In this document: in pieces, positions 17,279 through 27,208 of the stretch | How positions within the stretch are numbered: the first letter of the stretch is position 1 | How the letters are laid out: each line of letters starts with the position of its first letter | Source: Candidatus Cacconaster scatequi | GTDB lineage: Bacteria > Bacteroidota > Bacteroidia > Bacteroidales > UBA932 | Length of the DNA: 48,080 nt | NCBI GenBank assembly: GCA_018065305.1 | Contig: JAGHTO010000052.1 | Location: 1-48,080 of the forward strand | Reading direction: 5' to 3' | Notes under the pieces: generated by a model | Told to the model about the DNA's origin: nothing | The model's database searches: none | Seen by the model: only the letters and a program-made list of their open reading frames with translations | Position numbers and translations under genes: made by a program

Positions 17279-18388
17279 ATGAAAGATACTGTCTTCACCG
17301 CGAAACATATCGCGCTGGGTGCCAAGATGGCTCCGTTCGCCGGGTTCAATATGCCCATCCAATACACTTCAATCAATGAAGAGCACGCCACCGTCCGCGA
17401 AGGGGTCGGGGTATTCGACGTATCACATATGGGCGAAATATGGGTAAGCGGACCCAACTCCCTCAAGTTCCTTCAGTTCGTCTCATCCAACGACATTTCA
17501 GTTCTGGTTCCCGGCAAGGCCCAATACACCTGCTTCCCCAACGGAAAGGGCGGCATAGTCGATGACTTCATCGTCTATTGTTTCATTCCCGGAGAAAAAT
17601 ATCTTCTGGCCGTCAATGCCGCGAACATTGAGAAAGACTGGAACCACCTCTGCAAATATGCGCCCGATTTCGGTCTTGCAGTAGGAAAGGATCTCGTCAA
17701 CGCCTCCGACGATACCTGCCAGCTTGCAATCCAGGGTCCCAAGGCTATGGAAGTCATGCAGAAACTCTGCAAGGAGGATGTGCTGGGGATGGAATACTAC
17801 ACTTTCAAGCAGATTGAAGTTGCAGGCATAAAGGACGCCATCATCTCCACCACCGGCTATACCGGCAGCGGCGGATGTGAGGTATATGTTCCAAACAGCG
17901 AAGGGGACAAACTCTGGAAGGCGGTTTTCGAAGCCGGGAAGCCTTTCGGAATCAAACCGATAGGCCTTGGAGCACGCGATACATTGCGTCTGGAGATGGG
18001 ATTCTGCCTTTATGGCAACGACATTGATGACACCACCTCTCCGATAGAGGCCGGACTCGGCTGGATAACCAAATTCACGGATACCAAGGGCGATTTCCTT
18101 GACCGTGCATTTCTCGAGAAACAGAAAGCCGAAGGCGTCACCCGCAAACTTGTCGCATTCGAACTCGTCGACAGGGGAATCGCGCGCCACGAGATGAACA
18201 TCTGCGACGGTGCTGGCAAGAAAATCGGCCACGTCACATCCGGAACAATGGGGCCTTCCGTCAAAAAGGCGATTGGCATGGGATATGTAGATGTGCCTTT
18301 CAACAAAATCGGGTCCGAGATTTTCATTGACGTGAGGGGAAAACTGCTCAAGGCTGTGGTTGTCAAGGCACCCTTCTATAAGAAATAG
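17279..18388 (+). CDS. gcvT: Aminomethyltransferase, glycine cleavage system T protein
   Basis: About 369 residues, the usual length. It takes the aminomethyl group from lipoylated GcvH, releasing ammonia and making 5,10-methylene-THF. Family blocks are [89 protein letters not shown] and the C-terminal [20 protein letters not shown]. The start at 17279 gives the standard N-terminus ([17 protein letters not shown]); an upstream TTG at 17240 lies within the -7 element. No other gcv genes are nearby. The next gene begins 1 bp after the stop. Confidence 0.97.
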   Translation: MKDTVFTAKHIALGAKMAPFAGFNMPIQYTSINEEHATVREGVGVFDVSHMGEIWVSGPNSLKFLQFVSSNDISVLVPGKAQYTCFPNGKGGIVDDFIVYCFIPGEKYLLAVNAANIEKDWNHLCKYAPDFGLAVGKDLVNASDDTCQLAIQGPKAMEVMQKLCKEDVLGMEYYTFKQIEVAGIKDAIISTTGYTGSGGCEVYVPNSEGDKLWKAVFEAGKPFGIKPIGLGARDTLRLEMGFCLYGNDIDDTTSPIEAGLGWITKFTDTKGDFLDRAFLEKQKAEGVTRKLVAFELVDRGIARHEMNICDGAGKKIGHVTSGTMGPSVKKAIGMGYVDVPFNKIGSEIFIDVRGKLLKAVVVKAPFYKK

Positions 18389-18389
18389 T

Positions 18390-19715
18390 TTGAAAAAGCT
18401 CCTGTCTGCACTTTTCCTCGTATTCTGCACCGTCACTATGGCAGCGCAGGATTTCAATGTTGCCGCCTCCCTGCAGAAACACGTCGAATTTCTCTGTGAC
18501 GACAAATTGGAAGGAAGGCTGACCGGCACCCCAGGCGAAAAAGCGGCCGCCGGCTATGTCTATGACGCTTTCAAGAAAGCAGGGCTTGTTATGCTGACTG
18601 ACCGGAACGGCCAGGACTTCAAAATCAAGGACAAGGGAGAGGAGATTTCCTCCTGCAATATCGTAGGAATGATTGAAGGCGGCGACCCGTCGCTCAGGGA
18701 CGAATATATCGTCATCGGTGCAAATTTTGACCATCTGGGCATCAACAGGTTGACTGTCAACGGAAAAGCCGAGACGCAAATCTTCTCGGGGGCGAATGCC
18801 AACGCTTCGGGCGCGGCGATTTTGATGGAGATTGCAAAAATGGCTGGCGAACACTGTTATATGTTCGGCAGAAGCGTGATTTTCATAGGATTCGGGGCAT
18901 CCGAAAAAGGGATGGCAGGGTCGTGGTACTTTGTGAACCGCGCCTTCTCCCGGATTGACAAAGTCAGGACGATGATAAACCTCAACATGCTTGGGTGCGG
19001 GGACAAGGAGAACCCGTTCTCCATTTTCTCTCAGATGCCGATGAAATACCTGACCGGACTGATGGACGATACGTCAGCCGAGCCTGTCGTTCTTGTTCCC
19101 GCCGAGGCGCCGAGAGAAATCACCCCTTCCGACCATCTTCCGTTCTATGAAAAGGGCATCCCAATCGTTTCATTCAGCAACGGGATGACAAAGGAATACC
19201 ACACCATAAAGGACAAACCACACCTGCTTGACTATCAGGCAATGGAGCTGGAATGCAACTATATCTTCCATTTTCTGAAAGTCATATCCAACACGGCTGT
19301 CCTGCCCGAAGCCAAGTCCTCAACATATTCCGAACCCGGAGCCGGTGAAATGAATGATGACGTTCACTCTCCCGCAGAATGCGATACCCGTCCCGAATTT
19401 TTCCACAACAGCGAGAAGGCCTTCCTTGAGAACTGGGTTTACAAATATGTAAAATACCCACGAAGGGCACTTGAGGCCGGAATCCAGGGGAAAGTGCTCG
19501 TAAGTTTCATAATCGAGAAAAGCGGAGAGGTAACCAATGTGGAAGTCGTCAGCGGGGTTGACGAAGACCTGGACGAGGAGGCCGTGAGGGTTATCAGCGT
19601 CTCCCCGAAATGGCAGGCAGGACGGATAAAAGGGGAAAAAGTCAGGACACGGCTTGTCGTTCCCGTAGAATTCCGGCTCACCACATCCAAGCCCAAAATC
19701 GGCATCAAGAAATGA
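18390..19715 (+). CDS. Degenerate M28-type peptidase fused to a TonB C-terminal domain
   Basis: About 441 residues from a TTG start 1 bp after gcvT, giving a signal peptide (MKKLLSALFLVFCTVTMAAQ). Residues ~25-310 have the M28 zinc aminopeptidase fold, but the metal site is broken. The expected GAHxD is GANFD (Asn112), GADDNASG is GANANASG (Asn136, Ala137), the catalytic Glu of EE is Ser171, and the Asp of NLDM is Asn199. Only Glu172 and the late His in EYHTIKD remain. Residues ~355-435 are a TonB C-terminal domain (YVKYPRRALEAGIQGKVLVSFIIEKSGEV, ending VPVEFRL). It is probably a non-catalytic periplasmic protein whose partner is unknown. Confidence 0.82.
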   Translation: MKKLLSALFLVFCTVTMAAQDFNVAASLQKHVEFLCDDKLEGRLTGTPGEKAAAGYVYDAFKKAGLVMLTDRNGQDFKIKDKGEEISSCNIVGMIEGGDPSLRDEYIVIGANFDHLGINRLTVNGKAETQIFSGANANASGAAILMEIAKMAGEHCYMFGRSVIFIGFGASEKGMAGSWYFVNRAFSRIDKVRTMINLNMLGCGDKENPFSIFSQMPMKYLTGLMDDTSAEPVVLVPAEAPREITPSDHLPFYEKGIPIVSFSNGMTKEYHTIKDKPHLLDYQAMELECNYIFHFLKVISNTAVLPEAKSSTYSEPGAGEMNDDVHSPAECDTRPEFFHNSEKAFLENWVYKYVKYPRRALEAGIQGKVLVSFIIEKSGEVTNVEVVSGVDEDLDEEAVRVISVSPKWQAGRIKGEKVRTRLVVPVEFRLTTSKPKIGIKK

Positions 19716-19735
19716 CGGGATTACGTGAAATTGCT

Positions 19736-19743
19736 TATCTTTG
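19736..19743 (+). promoter_or_regulatory. leuS promoter -7 element
   Basis: TATCTTTG matches TAnnTTTG exactly and lies 23 bp before the leuS ATG. It shows that in-frame starts at or before 19743 are not used. Confidence 0.55.
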
Positions 19744-19766
19744 TGTTTCACTCAAAAAAGAGAACA

Positions 19767-22502
19767 ATGGATTACAATTTCGCGGAAATAGAGAAGAAAT
19801 GGCAGACCTGGTGGGCAGAAAATCACACCTTTAAAGTAAACGAGGACCCGTCCAGGCCCAAATGTTTCGTTCTGGATATGTTCCCCTACCCTTCCGGAGC
19901 CGGCCTTCATGTAGGCCATCCTTTAGGATATATCGCAAGCGACATCTATAGCCGCTACAAACGCCTCAAGGGCTTCAATGTTCTGCACCCGATGGGTTAC
20001 GACGCCTTCGGACTGCCGGCAGAACAATATGCAATCCAGACAGGAAAGCACCCCGCCGAGACGACGGACCGGAATATCGCCAGATATCGTGAGCAGATGG
20101 ACAGGATAGGCTTTTCCTACGACTGGTCCCGCGAAGTAAGAACTTGTGATCCTGCATATTACAAATGGACTCAATGGGCATTCATCCAGATGTTCAACCA
20201 CTGGTTCAATCCTGAGACAGGCAAGGCGGAACCCATTTCCAGACTCGTGGAGAAATTCGAGAAGGAAGGAAGTGAAGCTTTCACCGCAGCGCAGTGGAAC
20301 GCATTCAGTGAGAAGGAGAAGTCAGACATACTGATGGATTGGCGTATAGCCTACCTCGGCAAGACCGCTGTCAACTGGTGTCCCAAACTGGGTACGGTAC
20401 TGGCGAATGATGAGGTGAAGGACGGTTACTCCGTACGCGGCGGATTCCCCGTGGAGCAGAAGATGATGCAGCAGTGGCAACTCAGAGTCTCCGCATACGC
20501 GGAAAGGCTTCTTGAGGGGCTGGATGAACTTGACTGGACCGAATCTCTCAAGGAGATGCAGCGCAACTGGATAGGAAAAAGTCAGGGCGCGGAGATAGTG
20601 TTCAAGGTAGTCAACGGTGATGACCAGTATGACCTTACGATTTTCACCACAAGGGCTGACACACTCTTCGGAGTGACATTTATGGTCCTCGCTCCGGAAA
20701 GCGAATGGGTATCAAGGCTGACGTCTCCTGCCAGGAAGGCCGAAGTGGAGGCATATCTGGCCGCCGTGAAGAAGAAAACCGAAAGGGAGCGCATCGCACA
20801 GACACGGAAGGTCACCGGAGTTTTCTCCGGATCATACGGAATCAACCCCGTGACAGGGCAGAAAGTTCCCATTTGGATTTCAGAATATGTCCTCGCAGGT
20901 TACGGCACCGGCGCGATAATGGCAGTCCCCGCCCACGACAGCCGGGATTACAATTTCGCGAAAACTTTCTCGCTTCCAATCGTGCCGCTTATCGAAGGAT
21001 GCGACGTCTCGGAAGAGAGTTTTGACGCAAAGGACGGCATAATGTGCAATTCCGGCTTCCTCAACGGACTTAACGTCAAACAGGCTATTCCGGCCGCAAT
21101 CGAATATGTGGAAAGCAAAGGCATCGGCCGACGCAAGATAAACTATCGTCTGCGCGACGCCATCTTCTCCCGACAGCGCTACTGGGGCGAACCTTTCCCC
21201 ATTTACTACAAGGACGGCGTTCCCACCCCTCTGCCGGAAAGCGAACTTCCTCTCCGGCTGCCTGAAATAAGTTCATTCAAACCCACTGAAGACGGGGAAC
21301 CCCCTCTTGCACGGGCAAAGGACTGGACATATCAGGGATACCCTCTGGAAAAGAGCACTATGCCAGGATTCGCAGGCAGCAGCGCCTACTATTTCAGATA
21401 TATGGACCCTCACAATGACAGCGGACTGGTCAGCAGGCAGGCGAACGAATACTGGAGAAACGTGGATTTATATATCGGAGGCACTGAACACGCAACCGGA
21501 CACCTCATCTATTCCCGCTTCTGGAACAAATTCCTCTATGACATCGGATATGTCTGTGAACAGGAGCCGTTCAGAAAACTTGTCAATCAGGGTATGATTC
21601 AGGGAAGGAGCAACTTCGTTTACCGCATCAAGAACAGCAATACCTTCGTATCCCTCGGCCTGAAAGACAATTACGACACGACCGAAATACACGTTGACGT
21701 CAATATCGTCCATAATGACAGACTCGACACCGAAGCCTTCCGAAAGTGGATGCCGGATTTCGCCTCTGCGGAATTCATACTTGAAAATGGAGAGTATATC
21801 TGCGGATATGCTGTGGAGAAGATGAGCAAATCCATGTTCAACGTGGTCAATCCGGACAATATCTGCAACGACTACGGGGCTGACACGCTGCGTATGTATG
21901 AGATGTTCCTCGGCCCTCTCGAGCAATCCAAGCCCTGGGACACCAAGGGAATAGACGGAGTACACCGTTTCCTCAGGAAGCTATGGAAACTCTATCACGA
22001 TGAAAACAATGCGTTCCGTGTAAGCGACGGCAAGGCTGAAGCTTCCGAGCTCAAGATTCTCCACAAACTGATAGGCAAAGTCCAGTCGGACATCGAGAAC
22101 TTCTCCTTCAACACCACCGTCAGTGCAATGATGATTGCCGTAAACGAACTGTCGGCCATGAATTGCGACAAACGGGAGATTCTCGAACCTCTCATTGTCC
22201 TGGTCAGCCCTTATGCGCCTCACATTGCAGAGGAGATTTGGAGCCTTCTAGGTCATACGGCCAGCGTCTCCTTCGCCTCTTTCCCCGAATACGTGGAAGC
22301 ATATACCGTGGAGGACAGCGTTACATATCCCGTACAGTTCAACGGAAAGATGCGTTTCACCGTCAACCTTCCGAAAAGCCTTTCCCGCGAAGAGGTGGAA
22401 CAGGCAATCAAGGACGAGCCCAATACCGTGAAATACCTTCAGGGCTCCTCCATCCGGAAAGTCATCGTTGTCCCCGGGAAAATCATCAACATAGTCTGCT
22501 GA
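19767..22502 (+). CDS. leuS: Leucyl-tRNA synthetase
   Basis: This 911-residue class I synthetase charges tRNA-Leu. It has HVGH ([15 protein letters not shown]) as the HIGH motif at ~48, the editing CP1 domain at ~230-420 ([34 protein letters not shown]), [16 protein letters not shown], and KMSKS ([15 protein letters not shown]) near 695. The anticodon-binding helical domain follows, with a C-terminal extension ending [12 protein letters not shown] Bacteroidetes-type insert sits just before KMSKS ([20 protein letters not shown]...[11 protein letters not shown]). The start at 19767 ([16 protein letters not shown]) gives the standard N-terminus and follows the -7 element. Confidence 0.98.
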   Translation: MDYNFAEIEKKWQTWWAENHTFKVNEDPSRPKCFVLDMFPYPSGAGLHVGHPLGYIASDIYSRYKRLKGFNVLHPMGYDAFGLPAEQYAIQTGKHPAETTDRNIARYREQMDRIGFSYDWSREVRTCDPAYYKWTQWAFIQMFNHWFNPETGKAEPISRLVEKFEKEGSEAFTAAQWNAFSEKEKSDILMDWRIAYLGKTAVNWCPKLGTVLANDEVKDGYSVRGGFPVEQKMMQQWQLRVSAYAERLLEGLDELDWTESLKEMQRNWIGKSQGAEIVFKVVNGDDQYDLTIFTTRADTLFGVTFMVLAPESEWVSRLTSPARKAEVEAYLAAVKKKTERERIAQTRKVTGVFSGSYGINPVTGQKVPIWISEYVLAGYGTGAIMAVPAHDSRDYNFAKTFSLPIVPLIEGCDVSEESFDAKDGIMCNSGFLNGLNVKQAIPAAIEYVESKGIGRRKINYRLRDAIFSRQRYWGEPFPIYYKDGVPTPLPESELPLRLPEISSFKPTEDGEPPLARAKDWTYQGYPLEKSTMPGFAGSSAYYFRYMDPHNDSGLVSRQANEYWRNVDLYIGGTEHATGHLIYSRFWNKFLYDIGYVCEQEPFRKLVNQGMIQGRSNFVYRIKNSNTFVSLGLKDNYDTTEIHVDVNIVHNDRLDTEAFRKWMPDFASAEFILENGEYICGYAVEKMSKSMFNVVNPDNICNDYGADTLRMYEMFLGPLEQSKPWDTKGIDGVHRFLRKLWKLYHDENNAFRVSDGKAEASELKILHKLIGKVQSDIENFSFNTTVSAMMIAVNELSAMNCDKREILEPLIVLVSPYAPHIAEEIWSLLGHTASVSFASFPEYVEAYTVEDSVTYPVQFNGKMRFTVNLPKSLSREEVEQAIKDEPNTVKYLQGSSIRKVIVVPGKIINIVC

Positions 22503-22514
22503 TGTCGAGAAGTT

Positions 22515-23411
22515 ATGGAAACAAAAAAGATACTGTCCACCCTCAAATCCTATCTGATAATAGCGCTGGGACTGTTCTGCTACACTCTGGCGTGGACTAT
22601 CTTCCTCATCCCCAACGGTCTCGTCGGTGGAGGGGTAACCGGAATCTCCACAATCATACAATATTGCACGGGGTTCAACGTCAGTTATTCCTACCTCCTG
22701 ATAAACCTGGTACTGATTCTGCTGGCATTGAAAACATTGGGAGCGGGATTCGGCGGAAAGACCGTGTATGCAATCATTGTCACGACCATCTTCCTAAGGT
22801 TCGTCCCATCGCTGATTTCACCCTCTTTCATCAATGATTTCGCATTGACCAACGGAAAACTTCTCTGCGCCATAATAGGCGGCTCGCTTTCAGGCTTGGG
22901 GATAGCGATTACCTTTTCGGAAGGAGGCAGCAGCGGAGGTACTGATATCATAGCTCTGATTATTAACAAATACAGGGCAATCTCCCCCGGTAAAGTACTG
23001 ATGGTGCTTGACTTTATAATAATCGGCTCATCACTGCTGATTCCCTCGGACAACAATTTCGGAAGCAGGATTGCTATAGTCGTATATGGTTATGTAACGA
23101 CCGGAATGTTCTCATTTACAGTGGACACCGTTATCTCCGGAACAAAACAGTGCGTACAAATCTGTATTTTTTCCGAAAAATATGAAGAAATTGCGAACCG
23201 GATTTCAAAGGAGGCCAACCGCGGAGTTACGGTTCTCCACGGAATGGGGTGGTATTCGAAGCAGGAGAAAAAGGTGCTTCTGGTCGTAGCCCGCAAACAC
23301 GATTCTCCGTTTATCCTCCACCTGGTCAGAGAGGTGGATTCCAATGCATTTATCACGGAAGCCTCCGTTATGGGTGTCTTCGGACAGGGCTTTGATCAGA
23401 TAAAAAAATAA
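22515..23411 (+). CDS. YitT family membrane protein
   Basis: This 298-residue protein has five or six hydrophobic helices in the first ~205 residues (YLIIALGLFCYTLAWTIFLIPNG, YLLINLVLILLALKTLG, VLMVLDFIIIGSSLLI). It has the YitT signature GLVGGGVTGISTIIQY and FSEGGSSGGTDIIALIINKY. A C-terminal DUF2179 cytosolic domain (KYEEIANRISKEANRGVTVLHGMGWYSKQEKKVLLVVARK) follows. The function of the family is not settled; transport is presumed. It starts 12 bp after leuS and is probably cotranscribed with it. Confidence 0.93.
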   Translation: METKKILSTLKSYLIIALGLFCYTLAWTIFLIPNGLVGGGVTGISTIIQYCTGFNVSYSYLLINLVLILLALKTLGAGFGGKTVYAIIVTTIFLRFVPSLISPSFINDFALTNGKLLCAIIGGSLSGLGIAITFSEGGSSGGTDIIALIINKYRAISPGKVLMVLDFIIIGSSLLIPSDNNFGSRIAIVVYGYVTTGMFSFTVDTVISGTKQCVQICIFSEKYEEIANRISKEANRGVTVLHGMGWYSKQEKKVLLVVARKHDSPFILHLVREVDSNAFITEASVMGVFGQGFDQIKK

Positions 23412-23435
23412 TTTCCAGAAAAATCCGAGTTATAC

Positions 23436-23465
23436 CGCGGTTATGTGATTGGATATTTAACCGCG
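23436..23465 (+). terminator. Candidate terminator after the YitT gene
   Basis: CGCGGTTA (23436-23443) pairs with TAACCGCG (23458-23465) around a 14-nt loop, followed shortly by a TTTT run. The 8-bp GC-rich stem is modest, and the long loop makes it weaker than a classic intrinsic terminator. Confidence 0.45.
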
Positions 23466-23508
23466 CGTTTTCTGCCATATCTTCGTCCAACACAAAACGA
23501 CGAAGCGT

Positions 23509-24078
23509 ATGGTAATTTTATTCCTGATTTTAGGTTATCTCCCTTTGATTGGCATTCTGTTCCTTGTATTCCGCCGGCATTCAAAGAAAAGAAAAGGAGG
23601 CAGAGTCACAATGCCCGGAATACCGCAGAAAGTCATCTATCCCCTTATGGAACAACAATATGCCGATGAAGGGAAAGACCTTCTGGAAGACGAGCCTCTG
23701 GACAGCAGGACTTATGATATGGAAATCCTCAAAAATAAAATATGTGAATTGCTGGATAGGGAAAAGCTATACCTGAACCCGGAAATACGGGTATCGGACA
23801 TTGCAGACAGGCTCTTTACAAACAAAAATTATGTAGCACAGGCCATCAAATTGCGGATGGGCAAGAACTTCTGCCAACTGATTCACTTTTACCGCATAAA
23901 GGAGGCCATCAGAGTTTATTCCCTCAATCCTGATATTCAGATGAACGAACTTGCACACCGGGTCGGGTTCAATTCAATGACCACCTTCAACGGGGCGTTC
24001 AGCCGCAACACCGGTTACACACCGGCCGAGTGGTGCAAAGAGTACAAACGTAAAAATTCGGATGATTATGAGCCGTAG
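23509..24078 (+). CDS. Membrane-anchored minimal AraC-type HTH regulator
   Basis: This 189-residue protein has an N-terminal hydrophobic helix (VILFLILGYLPLIGILFLVF, ~2-21) followed by basic residues, which suggests a cytosolic C-terminus. A linker runs to ~80 and an AraC/HTH_18 domain fills ~85-185 (RVSDIADRLFTNKNYVAQAIK first helix-turn-helix; QMNELAHRVGFNSMTTFNGAFSRNTGYTPAEW second). There is no periplasmic sensor or TPR region as found in the larger Bacteroidetes TPR-TM-HTH regulators, so it looks like the C-terminal piece of that architecture. A near-consensus -7 (TATCTTCG at 23478) lies upstream. The stop overlaps the next HTH gene by 17 bp. The target is unknown. Confidence 0.8.
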   Translation: MVILFLILGYLPLIGILFLVFRRHSKKRKGGRVTMPGIPQKVIYPLMEQQYADEGKDLLEDEPLDSRTYDMEILKNKICELLDREKLYLNPEIRVSDIADRLFTNKNYVAQAIKLRMGKNFCQLIHFYRIKEAIRVYSLNPDIQMNELAHRVGFNSMTTFNGAFSRNTGYTPAEWCKEYKRKNSDDYEP

Positions 24079-24436
24079 AAAACAGAAGGAATCTATGATT
24101 GATTACATCTCCAGGACTCTCGAATCCGAGAAACTGTTTCTGGACAGCAACCTTACACTGGAGTCCCTCGCCTCGAAACTGTCATCCAACAGAGATTACG
24201 TCTCCAAAGCCATCAACAGTACCGGCCTGAACTTCAGCAGATTCATCAATGCTCTCCGGGCCAGTTATGCCATCGACCTGCTGCTGGAGAAAAAGAATCT
24301 CGAAACATCGGTCGCAGACATCGCCGACCTGTCCGGTTTTACATCCACCAGAAAGATGAACTGCTGCATAAAACAAAGCACCGGCGTCACGGCCAGTGCT
24401 TTGCGTAAACGTGTATTCAATTCGTCAGAACTTTAG
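24062..24436 (+). CDS. Minimal AraC-type HTH protein, tandem paralogue
   Basis: This 124-residue soluble protein consists only of an AraC-type double helix-turn-helix. The first HTH is TLESLASKLSSNRDYVSKAIN; the second is SVADIADLSGFTSTRKMNCCIKQSTGVTASALRK, where the usual F..F....G.TP..yR pattern is eroded. It aligns along its length with the HTH half of the preceding gene, so the two arose by duplication. The start is ATG 24062 or 24068, inside the previous gene, implying coupled translation. It may form a heterodimer with, or antagonise, the membrane-bound partner; this is inference. The 3' end overlaps convergent aspA by 12 bp. Confidence 0.75.
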   Translation: MIMSRRKQKESMIDYISRTLESEKLFLDSNLTLESLASKLSSNRDYVSKAINSTGLNFSRFINALRASYAIDLLLEKKNLETSVADIADLSGFTSTRKMNCCIKQSTGVTASALRKRVFNSSEL

Positions 24437-25852
24437 AATTGTAGGTCTGATCATATTCTTGGGATCGAGTATTCTGTCAAGTTGCTCTTTTGTAAGAAGT
24501 TTCTTGTCAAGAACGAGTTTATAGACACTTCCTCCCGTAACGAGGGCCTCTTTTGCCACTTCAGTGCAGGCTGAATATCCTATGTAAGGCTTGAGAGCCG
24601 TCACAATGCCGATACTGTTCTCAACCAGATCCCGGCAGTGTTTTCTGTTCACCGTGATAGTATCGACACATTCCACGCGCAGGGTATCGAGCGCTCTTGC
24701 CATCCAGATTGCAGATTCGGCAAGCGATTCCACGAGGACGGGCTCCATAACGTTGAGTTCAAGTTGTGCGGCTTCGGCGGCCATAGTGATGGTTGTATCG
24801 TTTCCTATCACTTTGAAGCATACCTGGTTGGCCACTTCGGGAATGACTGGGTTCACCTTGCCGGGCATAATCGAGCTGCCTGGCTGCTTGGGCGTCAGAT
24901 TGATTTCGGCAAGACCTGTACGGGGGCCGGAAGCCAGCAGACGCAAGTCGTTGCATATCTTGGATACGCGGATTGCTATCTGCTTGAGCTGCGCGGAGTA
25001 GTTGACCATTGAGGAAGTGTCGTTAGTAGCCTCTACAAGGTCCTTCGCCAACGAGATCTTCCATCCTGTAATCTCCTTGATGTATTTTGTACACAGCTCT
25101 GCATAGCCGGGGGAAGCTGTTAGGCCGGTCCCGATAGCCGTCGCACCCATATTTATTACCAGAAAGCCCTTGGCCGCAGCCTCAAGCTTTGAGGTCTCGT
25201 TTTCTATGGCCGTTGCAAATGCCCCGAAAGTCTGTCCCATTGTCATAGGAACGGCATCCTGAAGTTGAGTTCTTCCCATCTTGATGACAGAAGCGAACTG
25301 ACGCTGCTTTGCGCGGAATGATTTTGCAATGGCCTTCAGAGCGGAAGCCACGTCCTGATGAAGCATATAAAGCCCCAGGTGCATCGCCGTGGGATATGCG
25401 TCATTCGTCGACTGAGCCATATTGATATGGTCATTCGGATGGATTACCTTGTAGTCGCCGTGCTCTCTGCCGAGAATTTCCAAAGCACGGTTCGCTATCA
25501 CCTCGTTGGCATTCATATTCATCGAGGTTCCGGCACCACCCTGAATCATATCCACAGGAAATTGCTCGACGTGTTTGCCTTCAATGAGTTCGCGGCAGGC
25601 CGCCACTATTGCATCCTTCAGATTGTCCGGGATGAGGCCGAGTTCGTGATTGGCCAGAACCGCACCCATCTTCACGTATCCGAACGCCTTGATGAATTGG
25701 GGATGGTCGCTCAAAAGATTGCCGCTGATATTGAAATTTTCAAGACAACGCAGTGTCTGAACACCATACAAAGCCTCCATAGGAACTTCCTTGTCCCCGA
25801 GAAGGTCGTGTTCCATTCTTGTTTTACCTTTTGTTTTGAATAATTGGTCCAT
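24425..25852 (-). CDS. aspA: Aspartate ammonia-lyase
   Basis: This 475-residue enzyme of the fumarase/aspartase superfamily converts L-aspartate to fumarate and ammonia. Landmarks are EHDLLGDKEVPMEALYGVQTLR at the N-terminus, MIQGGAGTSMNMNANEVIANRALE, HPNDHINMAQSTNDAYPTAMH, and the signature loop GSSIMPGKVNPVIPEV with the catalytic Ser. The YGVQTLR and GNDTTITMAAEAAQLELNVMEPV blocks favour aspartase over fumarase. In an anaerobe it can feed fumarate respiration. It lies 2 bp after trkA and is the last gene of the folE-trkA-aspA run. An alternative start is Met13 (25816). Confidence 0.95.
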   Translation of the reverse strand: MDQLFKTKGKTRMEHDLLGDKEVPMEALYGVQTLRCLENFNISGNLLSDHPQFIKAFGYVKMGAVLANHELGLIPDNLKDAIVAACRELIEGKHVEQFPVDMIQGGAGTSMNMNANEVIANRALEILGREHGDYKVIHPNDHINMAQSTNDAYPTAMHLGLYMLHQDVASALKAIAKSFRAKQRQFASVIKMGRTQLQDAVPMTMGQTFGAFATAIENETSKLEAAAKGFLVINMGATAIGTGLTASPGYAELCTKYIKEITGWKISLAKDLVEATNDTSSMVNYSAQLKQIAIRVSKICNDLRLLASGPRTGLAEINLTPKQPGSSIMPGKVNPVIPEVANQVCFKVIGNDTTITMAAEAAQLELNVMEPVLVESLAESAIWMARALDTLRVECVDTITVNRKHCRDLVENSIGIVTALKPYIGYSACTEVAKEALVTGGSVYKLVLDKKLLTKEQLDRILDPKNMIRPTILKF

Positions 25853-25854
25853 AA

Positions 25855-27207
25855 TTATGAGAATAAATTGTCAACTTGCTTTATCGCTGTCGGAAGAGCG
25901 AACACCGATACCCTGTCATAAGGATGAATCTGCGTGTTCCCGTCCGCCACTATTGTTTCGGAGCCCCTGATAACACCTCCGATAACCGCATCCTTGGGAA
26001 ATTCCAACTCTTTTATCGGTGCTTTTGTGACCGCGCTGTTGGGATTCACTATATATTCCAGCACCTCCGCTTCAGAGCCGTTGAGCACCTTCACCGTACG
26101 GACCTTGCTGCTTAGGGTGAAACGGAAAATCCTTCCCGCCGTTATTATTTTCTTGTTAATCACCGAATCGACCCCCATATCCTCCGCCAACCTGATATAT
26201 TCGAGATTCTCAACCTGCGCTATGGTCTTCTCGATACCCATATTCTTCGCTGCAACGCAGGCAAGGATATTCGTCTCGGAACTGGACGTCACTGCCACGA
26301 ATGCATCACAATCCTTGACATCTTCCTCATACAGCAGATCGGAATTTCTTCCGTCTCCGTTGATAACCAGAGTTTTGTCAAGTCTGTGGACCAGTTCGTC
26401 GCAACGGGCTTTGTCCAATTCAATCAGTTTCACGAAATTCGCGGAACCCTCGAACCGCTGTGCAAGCATCCCCCCGATCTTGCCTCCACCCACAATTGTC
26501 AGACGCTTTACGCTGCTGTTTTTTTCTTTTCCCGCAAAAGCCATCACATCCGGAACAGCATCCCTCCTTGCCATCACGTAAATCAGGTCCCCTTCCTTGA
26601 AAATGGTGTCCCTCTTGGGAATTATCGTCCTGCCGTCACGGGAAATGGCCACAGTCCTGTATTTGAGAGACTCCCCGACCGACCACGTCTCCTCGAAAGT
26701 CTTATCCAGAATAGGAGCGCCTTCCGTCAATCTGAGGACCACTATCTGGAGACGTCCGTTCGCAAAATCTATAAAATCCGTCATTTCAGACCGCTGGAGC
26801 AGTTTGAGAATCTCATCGACAGCTATCTTTTCGGGATAGAACAGAAGGTCCACACCCATTTCGGTGAACATTATCTTGTTCTCGTCCCGCAGATATTCGT
26901 CGTTGCTGATTCGGGCCGTCACCTTCTTCGCTCCGAGCTTCTTTGCAAGAAGCGCACATATTATGTTGATGCTCTGGTCGTCCGAAGGAATGACCGACAC
27001 AAACAAATCCGCATCAGACACTCCCGCGGCCCTGAGCACCTCAATAGAACCTGGATTGCCGTTCACGGTAAGGACATCTATGGTTTCGCCGGTTCTGGAC
27101 AGCCGCTCCTCGTCATCATCGATTATGGTAATATCGTGAAACCCTTCGGTCAGCATCTTGGCCAGATGGGTTCCGACCGCTCCCGCTCCTGCAATAACTA
27201 TTTTCAT
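25855..27207 (-). CDS. trkA: Trk potassium-uptake regulatory subunit TrkA
   Basis: This 450-residue protein is a tandem of two RCK units. Rossmann motif 1 is MKIVIAGAGAVGTHLAKML at residue 1 and motif 2 is LTIVGGGKIGGMLAQRF at ~232. Each is followed by an RCK_C domain (VVLRLTEGAPILDKTFEETW and VLEYIVNPNSAVTKAPIKEL). It binds NAD(H)/nucleotides on the cytosolic face and gates the TrkH/TrkG channel. No trkH is visible in the window, although the two are often adjacent in Bacteroidetes. It follows folE by 1 bp. Confidence 0.95.
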   Translation of the reverse strand: MKIVIAGAGAVGTHLAKMLTEGFHDITIIDDDEERLSRTGETIDVLTVNGNPGSIEVLRAAGVSDADLFVSVIPSDDQSINIICALLAKKLGAKKVTARISNDEYLRDENKIMFTEMGVDLLFYPEKIAVDEILKLLQRSEMTDFIDFANGRLQIVVLRLTEGAPILDKTFEETWSVGESLKYRTVAISRDGRTIIPKRDTIFKEGDLIYVMARRDAVPDVMAFAGKEKNSSVKRLTIVGGGKIGGMLAQRFEGSANFVKLIELDKARCDELVHRLDKTLVINGDGRNSDLLYEEDVKDCDAFVAVTSSSETNILACVAAKNMGIEKTIAQVENLEYIRLAEDMGVDSVINKKIITAGRIFRFTLSSKVRTVKVLNGSEAEVLEYIVNPNSAVTKAPIKELEFPKDAVIGGVIRGSETIVADGNTQIHPYDRVSVFALPTAIKQVDNLFS

Positions 27208-27208
27208 A

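Noticed and set aside
17194-17466. N-terminal extension of PhoH by 91 residues
   Set aside because: The extra sequence is the antisense of gcvT and lies upstream of the predicted phoH promoter; the family N-terminus starts at 17193.
17498-18529. A 343-codon minus-strand open frame across gcvT
   Set aside because: It is antisense to a conserved enzyme and extends into the next gene; its composition is that of a shadow frame.
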